From positions 124,001 through 188,000 of the forward strand of contig CAZIMO010000001.1 of the NCBI GenBank assembly GCA_964540535.1: a DNA stretch of 64,000 nt, in the 5' to 3' direction. The position numbers were made by a program, and so were the translations under genes. The DNA is from Fimenecus sp964540535 (lineage in GTDB: Bacteria > Bacillota > Clostridia > Oscillospirales > Acutalibacteraceae). Of this stretch, positions 36,816 through 44,796 are shown in pieces (the stretch's first letter is position 1; every line of letters begins with the position of its first letter). Under the pieces are notes generated by a model. That model ran no database searches. It saw nothing but the letters and a program-made list of their open reading frames with translations, and was not told the DNA's origin.

Positions 36816-36948
36816 CAAGTAGAAGGATAAAGAGAAGTTTTTCTCTGTCGGTTTATTGCAAGTTTCGTTTTTGTGTTACAAAAGCATGTTCAACTTATCC
36901 GCTAAGGACAACAGCCTTTGGTACAGGGCAAATTTTAATTTACTTAAA

Positions 36949-37494
36949 TTATTCAGCCTTTTCTTCTTTTTTCTTATGGAAAAGAATCTTATCAACAGGG
37001 AAGTAAAGGAAGAACTGAATTGCGCCGCAGCATGCGCCGGAAATAGCCATAGCAGCGTCAGCAGAACCAAGAAGTCCTGTAAAGAGAGGAATAAGCTTTG
37101 TTGAGAGCCAAGCTGAGAAAATGATGAGCGCGATTGTAAACACTATGTAAATAGGCAATGTAACAGCGACATTTGCGTCTGAGTTAAAGGTTTTCTCTCT
37201 GTTAATGAAGAAAGAAACGATTTGTGCAATAATGTTACTTACATTAGCGGCGATAAACACGCCAAGACCTAATACAAGACCTGTTTCTGCATCAATTGAA
37301 GATTTAAAGATGCCCCAAATATCGTATGCTTTCTGCTCAAACTCATCGCTCATAAAAAGCTTAATGAGCAACGGAAAGAATGTCTGAATAACAAATGCGC
37401 CGAGGCTTACCACGATGAACTTAATGAACTGCCATAAGGTTTCAATGCCCTTGCCCTTTGAGGCAGCAGCTTTGTCAATGTCTTTTAATGCCAT
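36949..37494 (-). CDS. GtrA-like membrane protein
   Basis: A 181-aa protein with four membrane spans (about residues 22-46, 70-95, 112-135, 142-165). The loop FINREKTFNS (near 96) matches the NRxxTF motif of GtrA-type proteins, which are thought to flip or present undecaprenyl-linked sugars. Basic N-terminus and Lys/Glu-rich C-terminus. AAGGAG lies 8 nt before the ATG. It is monocistronic. Family assignment rests on that loop and the span count, so it is moderate. Confidence 0.6.
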   Translation of the reverse strand: MALKDIDKAAASKGKGIETLWQFIKFIVVSLGAFVIQTFFPLLIKLFMSDEFEQKAYDIWGIFKSSIDAETGLVLGLGVFIAANVSNIIAQIVSFFINREKTFNSDANVAVTLPIYIVFTIALIIFSAWLSTKLIPLFTGLLGSADAAMAISGACCGAIQFFLYFPVDKILFHKKKEEKAE

Positions 37495-37561
37495 AATAAA
37501 TTTTCTCCTTTTTTGTCAAAACTATAAATAAACTATACCATAAATATCGCTAATAGTCAAC

Positions 37562-37594
37562 ACAAAAAACAGCGGAGATGCACTCTCCACTGTT
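37562..37594 (-). terminator. Terminator of lipoprotein gene
   Basis: On the minus strand AACAGTGGAGA, 5-nt loop, TCTCCGCTGTT (one mismatch) then T6, 12 bp after the stop. Confidence 0.86.
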
Positions 37595-37605
37595 AATAAA
37601 GTTTA

Positions 37606-38451
37606 TTATCGGGCATAAGATTTTACAAATTCTTTTGCATCATCTAAATTCCCGATAAATGTTGCTGACAAAGGGAAATACTCTGTAACCGTTTTGCCGT
37701 TGAAGTCACATTCGGCAACAATATTTAAGTATAAATTCTCCATACCGCTGTATTTTTCATCGGCAAATGCAATTCGGCTCTTTACCGTCAATACATCTCC
37801 TTTTTTCAATTCTATTGGAAGAGCCTCTGTTAAACTTCCCTTTGCTTCATCATTAACAAAAGCTTCCGCACCGTAAAATTCAAGAAAATCATTGAATTTG
37901 AAAGACTTTACAATGGTATCTTCAATTGCTTCAGCTGAAAAAGGATAATCCGTTTCATTGTACCCTGCAAATGATTGCGGAAAGACATAAACCGGCATAT
38001 TGCGTTGCGACAAAGCATGTTCAACCTCATCAAATTTGTAAAACGTATTTTCTATCGGCACCGGAAACTCGATTTCAACTTCACTGTTGTTTACAGACAA
38101 TTTCATAGAATCAATTTTTACGTATTCAGTCGCCGAAAAGCAATGAACCCCCAGAAGAATTACATATTTTTCTGCTATTTTTTTATTTTTAATACTTTCA
38201 AATGTATCATTTGAAAATGTCACATTTAAATATTCGGTATTAATTCCTTCAGCAGAAATAAATTCTATTTCAGGATTTTTTTGAGATGAAGTGACATTCA
38301 TATTAAAGCTGAATTCGTTTGCCGAATACGAACGATAAAGATTGTACCGTATCAATTCAGGATAAAATTCAACCTGTACTGTTTGATTTTTACACGAATT
38401 AAACCCTAATACTAATACCATAATCAAAAAAACAGAACATATTTTTTTCAT
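37606..38451 (-). CDS. Putative lipoprotein, unknown function
   Basis: A 281-aa protein with a lipoprotein signal: Lys-rich start, hydrophobic stretch, and lipobox LGFNSC with the Cys at about residue 20. The rest is predicted beta-rich and holds no motif I recognise. It begins 5 bp after the secreted protein at 38457 ends, so they form a two-gene operon. Both are more AT-rich in codon choice than the housekeeping neighbours, hinting at an accessory module. It may anchor or partner the secreted protein. Confidence 0.75.
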   Translation of the reverse strand: MKKICSVFLIMVLVLGFNSCKNQTVQVEFYPELIRYNLYRSYSANEFSFNMNVTSSQKNPEIEFISAEGINTEYLNVTFSNDTFESIKNKKIAEKYVILLGVHCFSATEYVKIDSMKLSVNNSEVEIEFPVPIENTFYKFDEVEHALSQRNMPVYVFPQSFAGYNETDYPFSAEAIEDTIVKSFKFNDFLEFYGAEAFVNDEAKGSLTEALPIELKKGDVLTVKSRIAFADEKYSGMENLYLNIVAECDFNGKTVTEYFPLSATFIGNLDDAKEFVKSYAR

Positions 38452-38456
38452 TTAAC

Positions 38457-39170
38457 TCACCATTTTGCCCATGTACCTGAATCACCTGAAGCAGAATATA
38501 ATACTGCTGCGTACGGTTCACCATAAGGTATTGCTAATTCTCTTGTTTCTTTATTAGTACCATCTGTACGCTGTCTTATAATTTTCATCCGATAGAAGTT
38601 ATAACATACATGCATTTTGTAATATCCTGTTTTAGATGTTTGAGGAATTGTTGCTTGAATACTGCTTGAAATCTGATATTCCCGACCAGTTGTTTTTGTA
38701 ACTCCATATCCTAATCCAACACTTGCCTTTATCATGTCACCTATACCTGCCTCTGCACCAGTATTAACGCTAAAAGAGTTGGCAGTTTCACTTTTATATG
38801 TTTGTGCAATTGTAAAAGATAAATTCTTACTACCTGTATCCTTTTTATGATAAATAGGCATTGTAAGATTTAAACCTGTAAGCACATACCAATTAGCGGA
38901 TGTTTCTTTATAACAATGGTAATCATAATATCTTATAAGTCCCCAATATCTCGCTACACCTATATATTTATATGTATATGTATCTGTAGCCAATAAACTT
39001 ATTGAATCACCTTCATTAAAATTTACTTCTCTACCAATTTCAATTTCTTCAATTTCTGGAATTTCTAGAATGTATCCGTCATATGGTTCCACATCTCCAG
39101 CAAAAGCACTAACACTGAAAGACAAACAAACTATTACAGTCAACAAAATACATATAACTTTTTTTAACAT
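38457..39170 (-). CDS. Secreted protein with ETX/MTX2-like (aerolysin-fold) character
   Basis: A 237-aa exported protein: signal peptide about 1-24 ending VSAFAG. From residue about 115 the sequence alternates small polar and hydrophobic residues: YKSETANSFSVNTGAEAGIG, then ASVGLGYGVTKTTGREYQIS, SSIQATIPQTSKTGYYKMHV. Ser/Thr-rich strands around a Gly-rich amphipathic hairpin, ending in an IP-T-GYY strand, is the pattern of aerolysin-like beta pore formers (ETX/MTX2) and of related small secreted proteins without proven toxicity. AT-rich, with GGAGG 8 nt before the ATG. Fold call is from pattern only. Confidence 0.55.
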   Translation of the reverse strand: MLKKVICILLTVIVCLSFSVSAFAGDVEPYDGYILEIPEIEEIEIGREVNFNEGDSISLLATDTYTYKYIGVARYWGLIRYYDYHCYKETSANWYVLTGLNLTMPIYHKKDTGSKNLSFTIAQTYKSETANSFSVNTGAEAGIGDMIKASVGLGYGVTKTTGREYQISSSIQATIPQTSKTGYYKMHVCYNFYRMKIIRQRTDGTNKETRELAIPYGEPYAAVLYSASGDSGTWAKW

Positions 39171-39573
39171 AAAATTGTACCTCCAAAATTTTGTAAAATT
39201 ATTAATATTAACTATAATTACAACAAATATTTTTCACTTCAAAAAGTTATCAGTTGCACTAACAATTATGCCACATTAGAATCACCCCATTACTCATAAA
39301 ATATATTAAATCAACTTTGAATTTGTCTGTACAACAATATAAGTCGTGGCAAAAATATATTTTGTAACATAATAATGTAAGCGTCAAACAATTTCTACTT
39401 TTTGAATAAAATATAGGTGTTGTTTTTATTAATAATGCACAATTATAGATTTTAGAAGTACACTCTGTATAATATTTATTGATTAAAACACATTAAATCA
39501 CATGATAATGACAGAATTTCTTAAAAATATTACAAGCTTATTATATTATTTCGCCAAAAATTTGTCAACAAAT
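39171..39573. other. AT-rich intergenic region
   Basis: About 400 bp between the secreted-protein gene and glnA. Apart from the ribosome site and promoter zone of the secreted protein (39171-39260) I see no gene, RNA or repeat. It is clearly more AT-rich than flanking genes, consistent with an insertion point of accessory DNA. Confidence 0.6.
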
Positions 39574-39600
39574 AACGGCGGAGAAGCAATCCCCGCCGTT
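39574..39600 (-). terminator. Terminator of glnA
   Basis: 8-bp stem AACGGCGG/CCGCCGTT, 5 bp after the glnA stop; followed on the minus strand by ATTTGTTG. Confidence 0.8.
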
Positions 39601-39604
39601 GTTT

Positions 39605-40927
39605 TTAATATTTATTAAGATATTCGTCGAGTTCCCACTGTGAAACTCTTGTTGAATAATCTGCCCATTCTTTCTTTTTACCTGCAAGATATTTATTGAA
39701 AATATGGTCGCCGAGAATTTCGCGTGCAAATTCGCTGTTTTCAAATTCCTTTGTTGCTTCGCGAAGAGTGCTTGGCAAATTCTCAATTCCCTTTGCTTTA
39801 CGCTCTTCGGCAGACATATCAAAAATATTTGTAGTAATTCCTTCCGGAGCTTTCATACCTTTCTTTATACCGTCAAGACCCGCGGCAATGCAAAGTGCCA
39901 TTTCAAGATACGGGTTGCATGAGGGGTCAGCTGAACGAAGCTCAACACGGGTTGCCATACCTCTTGCAGCAGGAACACGGATTAAAGCCGAACGGTTTGA
40001 TGCCGACCAAGAGATATAAACAGGAGCTTCAAAGCCGGGAACAAGTCTTTTATATGAGTTTACAAGAGGATTTGCGACGCAGGTAATCGCCTTAACATGA
40101 TGAAGCACGCCTGCGATAAACTGATATGCAGTATCTGAAAGTCCGTATTTATCATCGGGGTTATAAAATGCGTTTTTACCGTCTTTCATAAGAGAAAGAT
40201 TGGTGTGCATACCGTTGCCTGCAATACCGTAAACAGGCTTTGGCATAAAGGTTGCGTGAAGCTTATTTCTTCTTGCGTAGGTTTTAACAACATGCTTAAA
40301 GGTAACAACCTTATCGGCAGCCTCGAGAGCCTCGGCAAACTTAAAATCGATTTCGTGCTGACCCTCGGCACACTCGTGATGAGAAGCTTCAATTTCATAA
40401 TCCATTTGCTGAAGCGCTACGCATATATCATTACGGCACTGCTCACCGTCATCGGCAGGACCTATATCGAAATATCCTACTGCATCATTGGTTTTGGTAG
40501 TTGCTCTGCCATGCTCGTCAAGCTTAAAGAGGAAAAATTCGCACTCGGGACCCACATTGATTGAATATCCCATTTCTGCGGCTTCTTCAATAACCGAACG
40601 AAGTACATGACGTGGGTCGCCCCTAAAGGGAGTTTGTTTATCAGCACCGTAAACATCGCAGATTACACGTGCAGTTCCCTCTTTCCACGGAAGAATTGTA
40701 AAGGTGTCAAGGTCGGGCTTTAAGAACATATCAGACTCGTCAATGCGGACAAAGCCCTCAATTGAAGATCCGTCAAACATTTGACCCTCTGAAAGCACCT
40801 TTTCAAACATATTTTCGGTAATTGCAATGTTTTTCATCTGACCGAAAATATCGGTAAACTGCAAACGCAAAAATTTGATTTTCTTTTCTTTGGCAATTTG
40901 AAGAATATCTTCAACTGTGTAGCTCAT
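39605..40927 (-). CDS. glnA: Glutamine synthetase type I
   Basis: Makes glutamine from glutamate, ammonia and ATP as a dodecamer. Signature FDGSSIEGF (near residue 52), ATP site KPVYGIAGNGMHTNLS (near 230) and the metal Glu residues are intact. At 440 aa it is the short GSI-alpha form typical of Firmicutes, which lacks adenylylation and is feedback-inhibited. I start at the ATG at 40927 with AAAGGGG 8 nt upstream. Monocistronic; no glnR is adjacent. The FDGSSIEGF metal loop and RSADPSCNPYL stretch are normal. Confidence 0.97.
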   Translation of the reverse strand: MSYTVEDILQIAKEKKIKFLRLQFTDIFGQMKNIAITENMFEKVLSEGQMFDGSSIEGFVRIDESDMFLKPDLDTFTILPWKEGTARVICDVYGADKQTPFRGDPRHVLRSVIEEAAEMGYSINVGPECEFFLFKLDEHGRATTKTNDAVGYFDIGPADDGEQCRNDICVALQQMDYEIEASHHECAEGQHEIDFKFAEALEAADKVVTFKHVVKTYARRNKLHATFMPKPVYGIAGNGMHTNLSLMKDGKNAFYNPDDKYGLSDTAYQFIAGVLHHVKAITCVANPLVNSYKRLVPGFEAPVYISWSASNRSALIRVPAARGMATRVELRSADPSCNPYLEMALCIAAGLDGIKKGMKAPEGITTNIFDMSAEERKAKGIENLPSTLREATKEFENSEFAREILGDHIFNKYLAGKKKEWADYSTRVSQWELDEYLNKY

Positions 40928-40970
40928 CGGAGTTACCCCTTTCAAAATAATTACCTTATTTAACTTTTAT

Positions 40971-40998
40971 ATTGTACCATTGATTTTAAAGATGTCAA
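40971..40998 (-). promoter_or_regulatory. Promoter of glnA
   Basis: On the minus strand TTGACA, 16-nt spacer, TACAAT, about 45 bp before the start codon. No GlnR- or TnrA-type palindrome is evident. Confidence 0.7.
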
Positions 40999-41031
40999 TA
41001 AAATTGCACAATCTTATATTACATTATATTT

Positions 41032-42066
41032 TTAAATGTATTCTTTTATTTCATCGGGAGTTATTACGCCCTTTTCGGTAATGAATGCGGTGATAAGGCT
41101 ACGGTCAGTCACATCAAAGGCAGGATTCAGTGTTTTTGCAGTTTTGGGTATCATAGGATTTTTATACCACATCTCCCCTATTTCACTGCCGTTTCGCAAT
41201 TCGATTGTTATATCGCCGCCTGTTTTGATATTTTTATCAAAGGTTGAAAAAGGCATACAAACATAAAAAGGAATTCCGTAATATTTTGCGAGAATTGCAA
41301 CGCCGCTTGTGCCGATTTTATTTGCCGTATCCCCATTTAATGCCACACGGTCACAGCCCACAAGCACAGCGTCAACAAGTCGATTTTTCATAATATATGA
41401 CGCCATATTGTCGCATATTACAACAGTGTCAACGCCTGCGTCACAAAGCTCAAAAGCTGTAAGACGCGCGCCCTGCAAAAGCGGTCTTGTTTCATCTGCA
41501 TAAACCTTTAAATTATGCCTATGCTCTTTAGCTATGTAGACAGGCGAAAGAGCTGTGCCGTATTTTACGGCGGCAAGTCTGCCTGCGTTGCAGTGTGTAA
41601 GAACCGAGTTACAGTTTTTAAGCATTTCTGCACCGTATTCACCGATTTTACGGCAAACTGCAATATCTTCGTTAAGCAATTCAAGAGCCTTCGCAGTGAG
41701 AACCGATTTAAAATTTTCTACCGTACAGCTTTCTGCGGTTTCAACCATTTTATCTGCCGCCCATTTTAAATTCACCGCTGTTGGTCTGCATTTTATAAGG
41801 CTTTCAGCATAATTTTTAAGTTCTGCAAAAAGTCCGTCATAAGAACAACCGTTACTTTTATTTATAAGAACTGCAAGACTTATCGCCGTGAAAACACCTA
41901 TTGCCGGCGCTCCGCGAACCTTTAAAAGCTTAATTGCATTGTAAATTTCGCTGAAATCATCGGTAGAAATCTCTTTATATTCATTTGGCAAAAGCGTTTG
42001 ATCAATGAACACCGCTTTGTTATTTTCGGTATCAAAGCCTACGGTTGCGCCGTTTAAGAATGACAT
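41032..42066 (-). CDS. mtnA: Methylthioribose-1-phosphate isomerase
   Basis: Converts 5-methylthioribose-1-phosphate to methylthioribulose-1-phosphate. Family motifs: KVRGAPAIGVF (near residue 49), catalytic Cys in LTHCNAGRLA (near 157) and Asp in GCDRVALNGDTANKIGT (near 237). Length 344 aa is usual. It directly follows the PNP gene (1-bp overlap) in a deaminase-PNP-mtnA operon, which supports an MTA-salvage role over the related eIF2B-like ribose isomerase role. Confidence 0.92.
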   Translation of the reverse strand: MSFLNGATVGFDTENNKAVFIDQTLLPNEYKEISTDDFSEIYNAIKLLKVRGAPAIGVFTAISLAVLINKSNGCSYDGLFAELKNYAESLIKCRPTAVNLKWAADKMVETAESCTVENFKSVLTAKALELLNEDIAVCRKIGEYGAEMLKNCNSVLTHCNAGRLAAVKYGTALSPVYIAKEHRHNLKVYADETRPLLQGARLTAFELCDAGVDTVVICDNMASYIMKNRLVDAVLVGCDRVALNGDTANKIGTSGVAILAKYYGIPFYVCMPFSTFDKNIKTGGDITIELRNGSEIGEMWYKNPMIPKTAKTLNPAFDVTDRSLITAFITEKGVITPDEIKEYI

Positions 42067-42869
42067 TAAAATTCACCTAAAATCTTCATAATAAGCGTTT
42101 GCATTTCTTTGCTTTTTTGTTTACCTATGGTAAGCACTTCTTCCTCGGTAAGCCGTTCGCCCGAAAGTCCTGCGGCTTTATTTGAAACAAGTGAAAATCC
42201 GAGGACATGCATACCGCAATGATTAGCGGCGATTACCTCTTGAACTGTTGACATACCTACGGTATCGGCGCCCATTACACGAAACGTTCTGATTTCGGCA
42301 GGCGTTTCATAAGACGGACCTGTACAGCCGATATAAACACCCTGCTGTAAATTCATATGTAATTCATCTGCACATTTTAACGCAATTTCACGAAGCTTCG
42401 GGTCATAGGCAAAGGACATATCGGGAAAACGCACACCAAATTCTGCATCATTTGCACCGATAAGGCAATTCCTTCCTGTAAAATTGATATGGTCGGTAAT
42501 AAGCATAATATCGCCCACGCTGAAATTCTCGTTAATTCCGCCTGCAGCATTGGTTACAACAAGCTTTTCAACACCCATTTTACGCATAACGCGAATAGGC
42601 ATTACAACGCTTTCCGTGGGATAGCCCTCATACAAATGAATTCTGCCCTGCATACACATAACATTTTTACCGCTAAGCGTGCCGAAAATAAAGCGGCCGA
42701 TATGCCCCGGTGCTGTAGAAACAGGAAAATTCGGAATATCAGCATAATTGACATATTGAGGATTTTCAATTTTTTCACCTAACGAGCCTAAACCGCTGCC
42801 GAGGATTATACCGATTTCATATTTTCCGCTGACTTGGGACTGAATATATTCAACTGCTTTTGTAATCAT
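42066..42869 (-). CDS. Purine nucleoside phosphorylase (PNP/MTAP family)
   Basis: A 267-aa trimeric-type phosphorylase. Motifs: ILGSGLGSLGEKIENP (near residue 23), PGHIGRFIFGTLSGK (near 55), VVTNAAGGIN (near 107) and GPSYETPAEIRTFRVMGAD (near 180). Substrate-site VSNKAAGLS (near 230) has Asn, which in this family favours 6-oxopurines such as inosine. Its stop-start overlap (ATGA) with the upstream deaminase suggests the substrate is the deaminated product, methylthioinosine or inosine. Confidence 0.92.
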   Translation of the reverse strand: MITKAVEYIQSQVSGKYEIGIILGSGLGSLGEKIENPQYVNYADIPNFPVSTAPGHIGRFIFGTLSGKNVMCMQGRIHLYEGYPTESVVMPIRVMRKMGVEKLVVTNAAGGINENFSVGDIMLITDHINFTGRNCLIGANDAEFGVRFPDMSFAYDPKLREIALKCADELHMNLQQGVYIGCTGPSYETPAEIRTFRVMGADTVGMSTVQEVIAANHCGMHVLGFSLVSNKAAGLSGERLTEEEVLTIGKQKSKEMQTLIMKILGEF

Positions 42870-44161
42870 ACGCTTTGCACCTCTTTTTCGACTTCACGGA
42901 CAAGACGGCTTACCTCTGCGCCGATTTTTTCCACATCTATTGTAGTAAATTCTCCGTTTTTATAAAGCACATTGCCGTCAACCATAGTAAGCACTACATC
43001 GCTTTTATTGGCTGAATAAACAAGGTTGTTAAGCACATCAAAATCGGGGTACATATTGGGTTTATCAAGGTCAATAACAATTAAATCTGCCTTACAGCCT
43101 TCTTTTATTACACCGCAGTCGGTTCTGCCCTGCGCCTTATAACCGTTGACAGTTGCCATTTTATAAACATCTTGAGGTGTGATTATATCGGCACGGTTTT
43201 GTATTCCCTTAGGAAGAATTGCCGCAAGATACATTTCACGCATAATATCAAGTCCATTATTGCTTGCGGCAGAGTCAGTACCGATACCCACATTGACACC
43301 CTTTTCAAGCATTTTGTAGGTATTGCAAACACCGCTGCCCAGCTTTAAATTGCTTGCAGGGCAATGCGCGACCGTTGCGCCCTTTTCAGCAAAGATTTCA
43401 ATATCATCATCCTCAACCCACACGCAATGCGCAAGAATCGCAGGGCTGTCAAGCGCACCTGCATCTGCAAAAAGCCTTGCAGGTGTTTTACCGTATTTTT
43501 CTTTGCAGGCGTCATGCTCCGATTTAGTTTCTGACAAATGGATATGATTGATTTGTCCCCTGCCCTTGGTGTACTCGCCGAACTGCTCAATAATTGAAAG
43601 ATTATTTGTGTATTCAGCGTGCAGGCTCATATCAATTTTAATTCTGCCGTTTTGGGTGTTATGATATTTTTCAGTAAGATATACGCCCTCTTGAAAACGG
43701 TCGTTTTTTTCAATGTTTTCATCGGCAAATGAAACTATTGACCTACCGAAATTGATTTTCGCACCGCTTTCAATTACAGCTTTCATTACGCCGTCGCCAA
43801 AGAAATACATATCAGTAAACGATGTAGTTCCGCAGGCTAACATTTCAGCGATCGAGAGCATTGCGCCATAATATGCACGGTCGCAGTTAAGACGGTCCTC
43901 AAAGGGGAAAACACGGTCGTTAAGCCAGCTTTGCAAAGGCAGATTTTCGGCATAACCGCGAAGAAGAGTCATTGGCGAATGGGTATGCAGGTTTACAAAG
44001 CCTGCTGAAAGCAATTTTTGTTTGCCGTCATACTCGTCGCCGTAGTCTTTCTGCGGTTTTTGCGTGCCGATATAGTCGATTTTATCGCCCTCAACACCTA
44101 CATACATATTATTTTGAATTTCGAGATTTTCATTGATGATTGATATATTTTTAAAAAGCAT
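42866..44161 (-). CDS. mtaD: 5-methylthioadenosine/S-adenosylhomocysteine deaminase
   Basis: An amidohydrolase that deaminates MTA and SAH to methylthioinosine and S-inosylhomocysteine. Metal ligands: NLHTHSPMTLLRG (near residue 58), HIHLSETKSE (near 200), LAHCVWVEDD (near 227) and IGTDSAASNN (near 290). Length 431 aa fits MtaD. It is followed by PNP and mtnA in one operon; no mtnN nucleosidase or mtnK kinase is nearby. SAH alone as substrate is possible but would not explain mtnA. Confidence 0.9.
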   Translation of the reverse strand: MLFKNISIINENLEIQNNMYVGVEGDKIDYIGTQKPQKDYGDEYDGKQKLLSAGFVNLHTHSPMTLLRGYAENLPLQSWLNDRVFPFEDRLNCDRAYYGAMLSIAEMLACGTTSFTDMYFFGDGVMKAVIESGAKINFGRSIVSFADENIEKNDRFQEGVYLTEKYHNTQNGRIKIDMSLHAEYTNNLSIIEQFGEYTKGRGQINHIHLSETKSEHDACKEKYGKTPARLFADAGALDSPAILAHCVWVEDDDIEIFAEKGATVAHCPASNLKLGSGVCNTYKMLEKGVNVGIGTDSAASNNGLDIMREMYLAAILPKGIQNRADIITPQDVYKMATVNGYKAQGRTDCGVIKEGCKADLIVIDLDKPNMYPDFDVLNNLVYSANKSDVVLTMVDGNVLYKNGEFTTIDVEKIGAEVSRLVREVEKEVQSV

Positions 44162-44189
44162 ATTTCTATCCCTTTATCGAGAAAAATAA

Positions 44190-44783
44190 TTATTCGATTG
44201 TGATTGTTTCAATGACTATATCTTCTTTAGGCTTGTTGCTGAAATAGTCGGCAGGAGCTTTAGCGATTGCGTCAACAACCTCCATCCCCTCAAAAACCTG
44301 ACCGAAAACAGTGTGGCGGAAATCAAGCCACGGAGTACCGCCCATTTCTTCATAAGCTTCAATACACTCTGTGGGGAAAACACGCTCGTCTGCCATTCGC
44401 ATCTGGTCAAGCATATCAGCAGGACATTCCTTTGCTTGAACAATGAAGAACTGACTTCCGTTTGTATTCGGACCGGCATTTGCCATTGAAAGAGCACCGC
44501 GAATATTGTGAAGCTCGCCTGTAAATTCATCTTCAAAAGCTTTACCCCAAATGCTTTCTCCTCCTGTACCCGTACCGTTAGGGTCGCCGCCTTGAATCAT
44601 AAAATCATTGATAACACGGTGAAAAATAAGTCCGTTATAATAGCCGTTTTTAGCGTGAGTTGTGAAATTCTCAACTGCCTTAGGGGCATATTCGGGGAAA
44701 AGCTTTATTTTGATTTCACCCATACTTGTTTTAACTGTTGCTGTTAAATCGTTTTCTGTCGGTTTATTTAACTGATGAAACAT
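44190..44783 (-). CDS. Cyclophilin-type peptidyl-prolyl isomerase
   Basis: A 197-aa cytoplasmic PPIase without signal peptide. Core motifs: FHRVINDFMIQGGDPNGTGT (near residue 54) with the catalytic Arg, LSMANAGPNTNGSQFFI (near 97) and TVFGQVFEGMEVV near 158. An insertion of about 20 residues (CPADMLDQMRMADERVFPTE) lies in the region where divergent bacterial cyclophilins vary. Lies 28 bp before mtaD on the same strand; a role in that pathway is not implied. Confidence 0.94.
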   Translation of the reverse strand: MFHQLNKPTENDLTATVKTSMGEIKIKLFPEYAPKAVENFTTHAKNGYYNGLIFHRVINDFMIQGGDPNGTGTGGESIWGKAFEDEFTGELHNIRGALSMANAGPNTNGSQFFIVQAKECPADMLDQMRMADERVFPTECIEAYEEMGGTPWLDFRHTVFGQVFEGMEVVDAIAKAPADYFSNKPKEDIVIETITIE

Positions 44784-44796
44784 TTTAATACATCTC

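Noticed and set aside
36668..37006. 112-codon plus-strand open frame
   Set aside because: It crosses several hairpins, a strong terminator and the antisense of the GtrA-like gene; no ribosome site.
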